Source: Gnetum montanum
Lineage: Eukaryota > Streptophyta > Gnetopsida > Gnetales > Gnetaceae
Direction of reading: 5' to 3'
Assembly (NCBI GenBank): GCA_015680685.1
Contig: MNCI01023349.1
Coordinates: 1 to 64,000 of the forward strand
DNA length: 64,000 nucleotides
The notes under the pieces are model-generated. The model saw nothing but the letters and a program-made list of their open reading frames with translations. It ran no database searches and was not told where the DNA came from. How positions within the stretch are numbered: position 1 is the stretch's first letter; every line of letters starts with the position of its first letter. Below, one piece after another: positions 22,424-33,526 of the stretch. Both the position numbers and the translations under genes were made by a program.

Positions 22424-22728
22424 ATCATGGTGAAGAGAAAGAACAGGAACTAGTGCAAGATCAAGAACAAAAACCAAAGTAATGATAAGAGAAGCAAGTC
22501 CCATCACCACGATTGTAGGATTATAGACCTCTAATGAGCCATCTATAGCAAATTTGTGAAACTATACGGTGGGGAAGTAGGGATAAATCCAACCTCTTCT
22601 AAGTCATTGATGAAGTAATTTAACCCATAGTTTCAATCAATCCATAAAGGGGACAAATTTCTTTGTAATCAAGAGAAGAAGTCTAGTGGTCATAGTAGAT
22701 TTTTGGGAATGCTGTATCTTTTCAAGTA

Positions 22729-24230
22729 GTGCTTAAAACTAAAGAAGATGCTACAATTGTGGTCATGCAGCACCAAGATGTGGCAAGCATAACAAAAGTT
22801 ATAATAGCCCACAACAAAGAATATTTTAATGTACTTGTTGTGTCCTTGGTGGACTTAACTAAACCTGGAGATACACAAATGTTAGTCAAAACCTTGATGA
22901 CTCTTGTGGCTTATGAGGATGTGCTTGACAGATTACTGTAGATTGGGTAGGTCATGCCAAACCTTTTCGACATTCCCAGTGGTGTTACTATAGTTTAATT
23001 TGATCTCATAGCCATCAAAGGAAAACCAGTCATTGTAGAGACTAGGATAAAGAATGCAAAAGTAAAGGTACACTAATTGCAAGAAGAGTTCATCACCATA
23101 AAAGCCAAAAGAAGGCATCCTTTCAAATTCATTATGCTTGATCAATTGGAGTAGTTCCAAATAGAGTAGCTGGGCCAATTAATTGAGTAGAATAAAATGG
23201 CTGAATAGCAAAAGGAGAAAGTGGTCTAGAATGCCTTAAGCACCAAAGCACATGTGTATGCTCATGTAAAGGCACTGATTGCTACTTAGGAGGAAAACAA
23301 GTAGCTTATTACTGACAATGTAAGGTTGATCACCATTGAAAAGAAAAAAAAAACATCTTGATGGAGAGCATCCACTAGTTGAGGGAGCAACTAGTAAGGA
23401 TGAACCAAGACATAAGCAAATTGGCTAGAAAGAATTGAACATTATCAATTGAGGAGGTACACACTATACATCAAAAGCCTACAATTGAGATAAGCACATG
23501 GTAGAATGACATTAAAAAGCAAAAGAAGCTCAAAGAGCACTTTTGGGACCAGATCAACATGTACAAGAAAATCAATGAGAAAGATATATAGATGACAAAG
23601 GCTTGCATTAGTTCCATATTAGTGCAAAATCCTGATTGCCAACCCATACTAGATAGTTGTTCCCTAGTCTACCAAGTGGAAGAAAAAAAGAAGGATCTAT
23701 AGATTAAGAATTTGAAGGAGTAAAATGCATTAGCTAACCTTTGTTATTCTAACCTAGCCATGTTAATAGTAGGTTGGAAAAAAAATGAACTAGAATAGCA
23801 AGTAGAAGTCACTTATCATTTATATGAGAAGGAGTTTACATATAGAACAAATGCTCTATAGAAACTTCAAGTAGTAAACATAGAACTAGAAGTAATTAAG
23901 GCTTGCTACCATGGACAAAGAGATGTAGCTTCAAACCTAGCCAAGAGACTAATAGATTATCATGAATTGAGAGAAAATGCTAGGGCTTTTGAGGAGTAAT
24001 GGAGGTAGTTCACAACATGGCAAGTGAAAGCTAATCTGATGCTCCTACAGCTACCAGGTCCATGGGATGTAGCACCTCTAGCACACATTGGATCATCAAC
24101 CTAGATGATGCATGACCTAAGAATGGAGGATGAGAAGTTGCAAGAGCTCCTACACCATTACAAATTCTAGAGGCTTGATGACAAAGGAAAGCAACCAATG
24201 GAAGAGCCACCACCTATGGGAACTATATAG
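22729..24230 (+). pseudogene. coiled-coil ORF before the 3' LTR of element E
   Basis: About 500 codons can be followed in one frame from 22729, with a single frameshift in the A-run at 23341-23353, to a TAG at 24228. Some two dozen in-frame stops occur, about four fifths of them TAG. The sequence is rich in Lys, Glu, Gln and Leu with heptad-like spacing, for example KKQKKLKEHFWDQINMYKKI (about 23515) and LAKRLIDYHELRENARAFEE (about 23940), and it ends in a Pro-rich tail (MEEPPPMG). No retroviral enzyme motif is present. The place, sense strand between pol and 3' LTR, is where Athila elements carry an env-like ORF, but I see no signal peptide or membrane segment. Function unknown. Confidence 0.6.
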
Positions 24231-24417
24231 CTTCCCCAATTTTGTTATTTTTCCATGTCATGTCCATTTTTTATAAAACAGCATTACAACATGAAAAATT
24301 CAATTTGTGTGTCTATTAGAGTTAGTCAATAATCCCATACCTTTCTAATATTTTGTAAATAACTTGTTCCTCATTTTGTTTAACTCAAGCATGAGTTTTC
24401 ATTCAATCGTGAGGGTA

Positions 24418-25234
24418 TGATGAGTCATGTTTTGGTAGGGATCCAATATTAGGTATCTAATGTCAAAGCTATATTATTTGGTATTTGATATTAGGGCACA
24501 ACCTCCAATGTCAAGGATCCAATATCACCTCATTCATGCTAGCCTATAAATACAACACTTGGTTGAATGGCTTTGGACATATATACATAGAGAGGGAATA
24601 GATAGGTAGTAGAAAAGTAACAAAATTCTATTAGTTTTTTTTGTAGTGTATGACCAAAATGTGATGTTAAGTGATTGTATGATAACCTTATTCAAAAGTG
24701 ATGTACTTGGATGTGTTGCATGCTCAGTAATAAAGATCGAGATTACTTCCATCATTGCAGCATCCACTTAGCTTTATTATTGTTAATTACTAAAATTCTT
24801 ACTATTTTTCTTAGTTAATGTTTATCATATATTACTCTTTATTATTTCTATCATTAAGTGGAATGAGTACGACTAATCATAAGCACTTAAGTGCAATTAC
24901 AAAGTCCAAGGCATGTACAGAAGGTTAGGAATGAATATTGATCACACATAGGCTAGTTTAGACTTTACTTTTCATTTTTAATTAGATTAAATAATTAATT
25001 TCTCTAATATCATTAGGAGTAACATAAGGTTGCAATAACAGCAATTATCATATGTCTCACTTTGGACTAAATCATATGTGGCAAAGCTACCACTAGTCCA
25101 AGTGGGAAGGCTATGAACTACAATTAAGACATAACAATCCAGATGCCACAACTAGTTCCATCCATGGAATTTCATTAGATCATGCATGAATTCTTGTGAT
25201 TCATATGGTTGGGTGTGGTATCCACCACTCATCA
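24418..25234 (+). repeat. 3' LTR of element E
   Basis: 817 bp, from TGATGAGT, preceded by the purine-rich GTGAGGGTA, to ...CCACTCATCA. Start and end words match the LTRs of element D (TAATGAGT/TGGTGAGT and CGCTCATCA). TATA box CCTATAAATAC at 24543-24553. The expected target duplication would begin AAATG (25235-25239); the partner is off window. Confidence 0.7.
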
Positions 25235-26090
25235 AAATGAATGGCATAATTACAAGGGCTCAATTTCTTTTCAAAGCATAAGAGTGAAAAGAGAAATGCA
25301 GTGGTTGATGTACTATCAAGGGTGCATGCTGTAAATTTTAATACTCCACAAGTGGAACGTATCGATGATTTACTCAGTTATATGTAGATGATCATGATTT
25401 TGGGTAGGTTTGGAATAATTTGAATGGAATCTCTTATTTTGTAAAACTAATCACTTATATACCTTTGTAATGATCAACCTAGTCATGAAAAGAATTTATT
25501 ATCCCATGTAGAGTTTTCCTACTATGCTACATTTGAATCCATCATTGAAAAAAGTTCTTTGAAGCAAACTATGTATATAGCCCAAGAATGTTGGATGATT
25601 AAAAAATTTTATGGAGAAGCATAATTAAGTGTTAAATTTGTGAAGAACATGAACTGAAAAATTTATCTATCCAAGTGAGAGAATGGTTGATGAAGAAGGC
25701 TAAAGAATTATTTCCAAAGAAGAATAAAGATTGGAGAAATATTAAATTTAACATTGGTGATCTTTTTTGAATCCAAGAAAAGAGACTAATAAGAGTGAAC
25801 TTCTAAAAGGTAAAAGCCAAGAAAATGATATTTTTCAAGTTGAAGACAATAATGATTCATTTGAGATGTTGATTTCTAAAGATATTGGCATATCTTTTGT
25901 ATTTACTTTTACACATTTGACTCATTATCATGGACCTAAAGATGATCAAAATTTGGAAATAATCATAGAAAAATTAAATGCTATGATCAAGGATTCACAT
26001 TCCTCCAAGAAAAGGAAGGCTATCATGCTCAAGAAAAGAAAGCCTTTAAGTACTAGAGAGACGAAGAGGTATGAGTATCTACTTCATTAG
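25235..26090 (+). pseudogene. Element F pol C-terminus (RNase H end, integrase C-terminus)
   Basis: At 25270-25335 the plus strand encodes SKHKSEKRNAVVDVLSR, the end of a gypsy RNase H (KHK.GK.N.VADALSR). Further on, KKNKDWRNIKFNIGDL (about 25720) corresponds to the F..GD.VWV block of the integrase C-terminal region. The open stretch 25767-26090 contains KSELLKGKSQENDIFQV, NNDSFEM and FTHLTHYHG, which match the KSKL.PR..GPF.V, N.NAY and V.DLSPYHG words of chromovirus-like integrases. Most of the integrase core between these is missing or unreadable. It belongs to a plus-strand gypsy element other than E. Confidence 0.75.
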
Positions 26091-26099
26091 AATGATTAA

Positions 26100-26946
26100 A
26101 ATCTAGATGATGCTACATGAAATGAAGAAATGAATTTAACTCTTTGATGAATTATGTATAATTATTAAGGTTTCTAAAATTCATGTGTTTATATTTTGAT
26201 ATTTTTTTGAGTTTTTTGTGTATTTTTCTTATGTTTGATAGGCAACTACAAGCTTACTATAAGTTGTAGTCAATCGTAGTTTTTCATTGTATCTGCAAAG
26301 TCATAGTCTACCACAATTTTGATCTTTCATAAAAGGATGTAAGTTTCAATCTTGGAAAGTGAGTTTCAAGTCCATTATGAGTCATAGTAAGTTCACAATA
26401 GAAGATTGAAAATCATAATTATTTGTAATCCACTAAGAAATAGAGACAAAAAAGTATAAGGATTTTATTAATGTAATAAGATGTGAGTCATGATCTAGTT
26501 GTGAGATGGTTGTTGTAAGGTATTACAAGCCATAGGAACTTGCAATTTGAAGAAAATTAATTTTCCAAAAAGGTGCAAACTTTAGAAAAGATGAATGATC
26601 ATCCAAAGACTATAAAAACTATAAGATGTCTCTTAAATTAAGGCCATGCTATTCCCTTTATGTGAAAGAGTTGAACAACCTTTAGAGGTGAGAGAAGGAC
26701 TATTTCTTATGGGATCATCATGTTGTATGCTCCACTTGAGTAATTTTAATCTTGAGTAGTTGGAAGTGAGGATTGTCTTAGGTTTTGTTTCAAATCCTTC
26801 TGCATTACTATTTCTAACATTGTACTCTAAATTTTAGTATTCAATAAAAAATTTTATATTTTATCATGTTCCTTATTGAAGTGTTTGAATTCATAACTTA
26901 GAAGTTCCCAAATAAATTTGGGGTGTTTGGAGTGAAGCCCTTACCA
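26100..26946 (+). repeat. LTR of element F
   Basis: AT-rich stretch between the pol C-terminus and a tRNA-Met-type PBS. It ends CCTTACCA at 26946 and contains a poly(A)-signal-like AATAAAAA at about 26842. The left edge is not fixed, since no second copy is visible. Confidence 0.5.
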
Positions 26947-26949
26947 AAA

Positions 26950-26961
26950 TGGTATAAAAGC
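26950..26961 (+). promoter_or_regulatory. primer binding site, tRNA-Met type
   Basis: TGGTATAAAAGC differs from TGGTATCAGAGC at only three bases and is followed by TTTTGGTTC, similar to the CCTTGGTTC often seen after this site in plant elements. It lies 3 bp after an LTR ending in CA. Confidence 0.65.
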
Positions 26962-28809
26962 TTTTGGTTCATAGAGATATTTAACCATGGAAATGTAATC
27001 TTTACACTTCAATCCTTGAATTAGTTAATTTACTTTTTATTCTTATTTTTTATTTGTATAGGAATTCAAGTGGGTTTTCTTATTTTTCTAATATTTAGGA
27101 TTTGAAAGCTTTCTTTTATCCTAATTTTTAGGTTAATTCTTTTTGGTATTTTTTATTTCAACCATTTATGATAATCATTAGGTTTTCTAAGCTAGGGTTT
27201 ATTCAATATTATTCTAGAATTATACTATTTTATTTTTCATAATTTCTAAACTTTATGGATGCTCCATTGGTAGTGATAGGCATTTCAATTTTTTATGGGT
27301 GATAGGGGCCCTCTTGCCTAGGCCAAAATATCTCTATTAATGATACATATAGAAAGATAATTGTAAACACTGAATATGGAAGAACATAAACTACAATATT
27401 TACTTGTATATATCATAAGATTTATTAAATAAAAATATTACAATTAAATGGACCTATGTTGTCAAGGTAAGGAACTAGTATTTTTATAATTTGATAATTT
27501 TTATATATTTTATAAACGTAAGAAATAAAATAATAGTTAAAACTCATCGTAATCACTTACAAGATAAGTGTCACATTCACACATGAAAGGAAATAAAACA
27601 CACATTTACATCATAATCCATTATGAAGCAAGCATAATAAAAAATCTAACACACATGCAAATCATGTTATAATCCATTATGGGATAGGTGCATCACTAAC
27701 CTATGAAAGTAGCAAAATCTTTTTATTCATACCATTGATGACCTAAGACCGTTCCAAATAGATAAAACCTCCTCAGGAAAGGTCAAATCATCACAAAGCT
27801 CCACATTACTATGATAATCTATTTAACAGAATTAATTTAATTCTAATTTTTAAATATAATAAGTAATTTAATTAATTAGATATCATCTTCAAGGTTTAAT
27901 AAAATAAAATTGGAAAATAAAATTAAGACTTATTTATTATAAAAACAAGGCTCTACATTAATCAAATGATTTCAAGCTATGAAAACATGGTAGCACTCAA
28001 ACATAGTCTCACTCCATGATGAACTAGTTAATCAAAACAGACAACAAAATAGATTGCATAGTTGCCCAAGGGATGAGAAAAAGTCCTTTACAATAAAGAA
28101 AAACTGAAAAATAAATGATCCTTTTGAAATTTACTCTTTAGACATTTATATTTTTCAAACGTTTAACAAAAGTGATTCATCAACAACATAGTGATGACAT
28201 ACAAATGTTGACATACAATGTGTTGAAATACTAGGATGTTAACTAACTAGGTCTAGAGATACCAAGTGATTAATATACTAGGTGTATTAATGTACTAGGG
28301 ATGATGATACTAGCATGGCAACACTAAGGTATTACCATCAAGTATGCATCACCAATATGCACCAAGAGGTGTATGTTACCAAACTCCAAAATAAGCCTAA
28401 ATTATAAGTTTAAGTATACAAAAAGAGGTCAATGCATCTAAGCTTACAAACAAATTTGCCATGGGATGTAACATAATTCTCAAATAACTAAATTAAGCTA
28501 GTCCCTTAGCTTATAACAATAAAACATAGACTAAGTATGGCTTAGAATATGGTCAATGCAAATGAGTTACAACAAGATATGATGCATTAAAAAGCATAAA
28601 CTTTTCATCTCAATAAGTACTACTAGGAGGTGATGGTTATGGTAAAACCACTCCTAGAATGTCTTATGTGTAGTGAGGATACACCATATATCTTTGAAAT
28701 GTTTCTTCTAATCTTATCACTCTTTCTTAAACAATTTTACTTTGGCCCCTTATTAGTTATTTTTCTGGTAGGAGCACCCATCATAATTTATTTCTCTCTC
28801 AATTTAATT
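26962..28809. other. AT-rich stretch, nothing recognised
   Basis: If the PBS at 26950 is real this should be the leader and gag of a plus-strand element, but no gag word is readable on either strand. Short open frames have no protein-like features. Confidence 0.3.
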
Positions 28810-28822
28810 GCTTATGATACCA
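28810..28822 (-). promoter_or_regulatory. possible minus-strand primer binding site
   Basis: The minus strand reads TGGTATCATAAGC, one insertion and a few changes from the tRNA-Met complement TGGTATCAGAGC. A minus-strand LTR could begin with TG at 28830, but no second LTR or coding region supports it. Confidence 0.3.
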
Positions 28823-28829
28823 ACTTTCT

Positions 28830-31535
28830 TGCATAACATATGTTGAGTTACCAAGAGCAACACATAAAACATTATCCTAATCAAGATCCTAATGCATGAA
28901 GGTATGAAAAATGTGATAGAAACATTTTCAAAAATAATACTTGATTTTGTTTCTTCTCCATGACTGGGGTACAATATTCTTATCTTAGATAAGTATGCAT
29001 TACCATGAGATACAAAAGCATTTTGACAAAATATATTAAGATATTTATCTTGAAACATTAAAAAATAGTGAGAAATTATTGGAGATAATGTGCAATATGT
29101 TCTCATTTGGACAATAAAATTTTCTCTCAAATCTACATTTTATGTCATGTTTTAATTTGAAGTCATGTAATTATTTTAGTTTTCAAAATTTATAAGTCAT
29201 AAGAATCATTAGGAGTTAGTTTTTTAATTTTCAAGGTTTGAAGTTTATATTTTATTTTTTTCAAGTGCATGTGCATACTTCATTTTTGTAATGTATTAAT
29301 GATGCTACATGTAATACTCATTAAACTAAAGCATTTATAAAAAGTATAAGAAGAAATCCTATCCTTCATTAAGAGGAATTATTTCAAGTTGAAGATGAAT
29401 AGAAGAGAAGTATGCAAGTAGTTCCTTATGTTTTTGTGTGCATTTTTATTTTCTTTCTCATATTTTCATAACATGAAATTATCATGATGATTTCAACTCC
29501 TCATAATTATTTTATCCAATTCTCACAATATTCTCATAAATTTATCATAATTAAATCTAATTTTCTCTTAATTATTCTTGCAATTCTAAATTATTATCTC
29601 ACATTTTCATAAGAAATTGATTCTCATACATTGGTTTCATGTTTTCTCAATGAATGTTAGAAGTTTAGATGTTCAATTAAATGTTTTTGATATTTTGAAT
29701 CTATGATTCTAGAAAGGATTCATTAATGTTTTTGTTAGAAAGTTTTGCATGTTGAAGGATATGTAATTCTCTTATTTAAATTGGTGTTTGGTATTGATTT
29801 GTGAAGGTTTTAGAGAGCTCTTTTAGGCATTTTTTTAATGTTCTTTATTTGTTTTCATAATTTCAAAGGAATTTGGATGTAGTAAGCCTAACTATAATTA
29901 AAGATTAATAGATCTAGTATTATCACATGGCTTTGGATATTTGGATTCGAGATCAGAGCACTTAGATGATTGAGTTATTGTTGATTTATCTTAGGCATTT
30001 TCACATGTTTTATGAAGTTTTAGTCAATAATTCATGTTGAAGTTTTAGAGGTTTATTATGATTTATAATGTCTCTCAATATTGTGGCTGAATTTTTAGGA
30101 ATATTTGACATTATTTACCCTTAAAATCATGCTTGTTTTGGGTATTTACCTTTTTGAATTATAGGTTATATTACTAGTCATAGATTCCAGAGTTATTAGT
30201 CGATATCATTGTTCAAGATATTAATCTTACATGGATTCCAATGATTAGAATCAATATCTTTAGACTTTGAAACTTTAAAGTGCTAGAAGTATCATCGAAT
30301 ATTACTCTAGTAACTTCAATTGCTATAGAGAACTTTCATCTCATCCCATATCACCCTAGTAATCTAAATTGATATGTTTGTAGGAAAACTAGAAAGCTTC
30401 TCATCAAGATAATGCTCCAATAATAGTGATTGATAACAAGAAGAAGAATTTCAATTCCAATCATGAGATGTAACATTCACTAATACAATTAAATTTTTGA
30501 GTTATTTCTTGAGCCATTGGGGTATAAATCTTGGGCATTTTGTTTTTGATTTGATTAAATCTTCTAATTTTGATCTCCAATAAAAATCAAAAGATGTTGA
30601 TTACTAAAGTAATAAAATAAATTAAAAATGTCATCCACACATCCAAAAATAAGCTACCCAAGGCCTAAAAAAATTCTTTTAAATAATTTAATCAATGTGA
30701 ATAACAATAGATCAAAGTAAAAATTTTAAATGTCATGAAATCCTAGCATTAGAAACTTAGAAAGAGAAAGGAAAATAAATGCAAGGGTTCATAAAAGAAA
30801 AAATTAAAATAATTTTTAAGTTAATACTACAAACTAATTAGAAAATTAAATATGAATAAGAAAAGAATTATCTTTTATAATTATTAATAAAAATAGAATC
30901 ATTGCTACTTGAGCATGTGACTAAGCAAGTGCTTTATGCAATACAATTATCACAATCTATAAGAAATTTGGTATTGAGCTCACTTTTAATGTTTAGCCAT
31001 CAAGAGTCTCCAATTGGATTATTCTTATTAAACTCTTATCCTTCTTTACCTTAGAAATTATATTACTAAAATATCCATAGAATTTAAACAACTAGCAAGA
31101 CATCAACATCAAATGTGAGTCCACCACTTTGATGGTCAAATCTTTTTCTCCACTTTTCCTTGACCAACTTCTTGTAAACATAACTGTAAACCAAATAAAA
31201 ACTAAAAATAAAGAAATGGAAAAGTTAAATGGACGAGAGAGGAGAATGAAATACAAAAACATTGAGTTCTAGCTAATAATTGAATTAGCTTATAGAAGTA
31301 CAAGAGCACTCATTATGTATCACAAGGTATTTACTATTAGTTTTCTTCATCACTACATTCTTAACCATTGAGGATAAATGTCCTAGTGCCCTTTCAGAGA
31401 TGCAAGATGGCACTATCACTTCTAATGCCATCTAATTTTAACTATTCCATAATTTGATTGTTGATAAAGCCAAATGAAGTAAAGTGATTTAAAGTCATGT
31501 AAAAGTTCATGAATCCAATTTGGTTTTTCTCCCTA
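28830..31535. other. AT-rich stretch, nothing recognised
   Basis: No domain words, tandem repeats or duplicated blocks were found. The open frame at 28804-29130 (minus) translates to a hydrophobic, Ile/Phe-rich sequence without recognised motifs. Part of it may be an LTR belonging to the candidate PBS at 28810. Confidence 0.3.
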
Positions 31536-31540
31536 CCTAC

Positions 31541-32535
31541 TATTCTGGCCAACCTCACCCATGCTATTGCATGGGGCCATGATCAACAAAACTATCCTGT
31601 AAAATCATATACCATTTCACCAAGCAATGTTGGCATGCAGGAAGGTGAACCGATGTGTAAGAAGGTGAACTAACATGTAGGGAGGTGGACTAATGTGAAA
31701 GAAGGTGAATCGACATGTAGGGAGGTGGACTGATGTGCAGGGAGGTGAAACACCACTAGTAGGTGGCTATAAAATAGAGAATGAAGATGAATTCAGAAGG
31801 GGAAAGTAAAAGCCTACTTAACAAATTAGACTTCCTTCTCAAATAGCTATGTCTCTTTCCATTGAGGCACATGTAGATGGGAAAGGGGTTCTCTAGGGGC
31901 TAAGAAACTAATGTATGGTACCTTTCTCTCTCTCACTTCTCCTATTTTTCTTAGGATGACTATGGTGCAGTTGATGCATGCGAACGACAAGCACAACAAG
32001 TAGGTTCTATAGTCCTATTTCTTTATTCTTGATAATAGATCAATGATAATTAGCAATGGTAGAGTTTCATGGATGATAGTCAACAATATTAGTAGCAAAC
32101 CAAGAGGTAGTAGTTTTATTTTCCCTTTTTGTAGTAGACCCATGATGGTGGTAGATATAGGACTAGAGACAACAATGCATCAATCAGCATGTGATAGCAA
32201 GATATAATGGCTCATTCTCTCTCTCTACTATGGTATTGCAGCAATAGATAGTAGCAGTTGCAAGTGTGGGTTCTATAGTTCCATTCTATTTTTGGTGAGT
32301 AGTGCATCCATGACAGGGTTCTCTAGATAGGGACCAATTTTCCTCTCTCGTGCTAGTGACAAGGCACATTCTATCTATGTGTTAGAGACACATCAGTAGG
32401 CCATTTAATCCAACCTCTTCTCTCTCTCTCCCTACATCAATAGCTATAAGCAGTGTTGGTTGCAACAACAACCACAACAAACTAGCTGCAAATGGTAGCA
32501 ATAGTCACAAAGTACGAAAAATTTATTTTGGTTAC
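31541..32535 (+). repeat. Element C left LTR, first part
   Basis: Aligns with 43076-44101 over its length. It holds a 20-bp tandem array (31641-31750), TATA box CTATAAAATAG at 31767-31777, and CT-rich runs near 31935, 32220 and 32425. The LTR resumes at 42464 after element D; GTTAC at 32531-32535 is the left copy of D's target duplication. Confidence 0.9.
31641..31750 (+). repeat. 20-bp tandem array in element C left LTR
   Basis: Five and a half units of exactly 20 bp, of the form GRAGGTGRACYRAYATGTRR, ending 17 bp before the TATA box. The right LTR carries the same array at 43176-43285, so it was present at insertion. Confidence 0.9.
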
Positions 32536-33388
32536 TAATGAGTCCCAATATTAGACCCTTGATATCGAACCCGTGATATTAAACCCTCGATATCAAATAT
32601 GTGATGTCGAAAAGGCTGAAGCGATATTGGACATGTAATGTTGGAAGTTGTCTCATCATAGATAAATAAGAGACAAGGGCACTTGATTTTGCAATGAGTT
32701 TTCATAGTCCCTTAGCCAAAATCCTGTAGTTTTTCCTTTCTAGAGTTAGAATTATTTATGAGTCTCTATAGTAGGAGTCATAAAGTGAACGAATCTTTGT
32801 TCGTGCATTGTGTACATGAGCATGCCTTGTGACCGAAAATAAAGATGAACTTTATGATAAAACTTGCAATATTCAAAATAGCTTAATTATCGAATTTCAT
32901 GTTATTTACTATGATTTGATGCTTTTAATAGTTAATTGATGTTATTTTTATTGAGTTGTTATTTATCAATGAATTAGCACACTTAGCACGACCACTTCAA
33001 GCATACGTGCAACACTTGGTAACACAGTAATGACTAGCATATGGTAATCCCAGTAGTGTTACCTTGGTTTAGGATGTGTTTAGGATGCTAGTGTTAGGAC
33101 AAGTTACAACATAGTTGATTAGTTAAATCAAATTAGTTACTAAATTATTTCATTTCCCCCTTTCTTAAGCACCAAGAACATAAAACATAAAAAGCATAAA
33201 AATCATATACCTCAAGTTTACTTAACCATACAATTATGTCTTACAAGTAAGCTTGGGAAGATAATGATCACATAACCCAGCCTTGTTCTATGTAAGCACA
33301 TAAGCACTTAATCCTTAGAGTTTAACTGGATCACACATGAATGCTCATATTCATATGGTTGGATGTAGGCGTATCTCACCGCTCATCA
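32536..33388 (+). repeat. 5' LTR of element D
   Basis: Starts TAATGAGT (TG mutated to TA), ends CGCTCATCA, and aligns with 41617-42463 throughout. U3 begins with a 14-bp tandem array (32547-32609); a TATA-like ATAGATAAATAAG lies at about 32658. Confidence 0.92.
32547..32609 (+). repeat. 14-bp GATATC tandem repeats in U3 of D
   Basis: Four units of exactly 14 bp (for example GATATCGAACCCGT, GATATTAAACCCTC) and a partial fifth. The right LTR has the same array at 41628-41683. Each unit carries the palindrome GATATC or a one-base variant. Confidence 0.85.
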
Positions 33389-33389
33389 T

Positions 33390-33408
33390 TGGCACCATTG
33401 CTAGGGAT
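33390..33408 (+). promoter_or_regulatory. primer binding site of D, tRNA-Asp type
   Basis: TGGCACCATTGCTAGGGAT equals the Athila-type TGGCGCCGTTGCCGGGGAT with a few C/G to T/A changes. It begins two bases after the LTR end. Confidence 0.8.
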
Positions 33409-33526
33409 TTTTTTGTTTGTGCACTAATTAGAACTTAGGAAATCCTTCCATCATTGGAACAAACCCTTAGGGTTAGTTATCCTACAACCATAAAAAAAGA
33501 GAGTATTGCACACTCAATAATCATTC

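Larger units (their letters stand above)
22424..25234 (+). mobile_element. Element E: 3' end of a gypsy element related to D
   Basis: Comprises a decayed ORF, an untranslated stretch and a 3' LTR. The stretch before the LTR (24330-24417) and the LTR start and end resemble those of element D (41540-41624 and 33340-33388), including ATGAGTTTTCATT and the GGGTATGRTGAGT junction. Element A appears inserted in its interior, so the rest of E would be left of the window. It seems itself to have landed in a pol gene whose C-terminus resumes at 25235. Confidence 0.65.
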
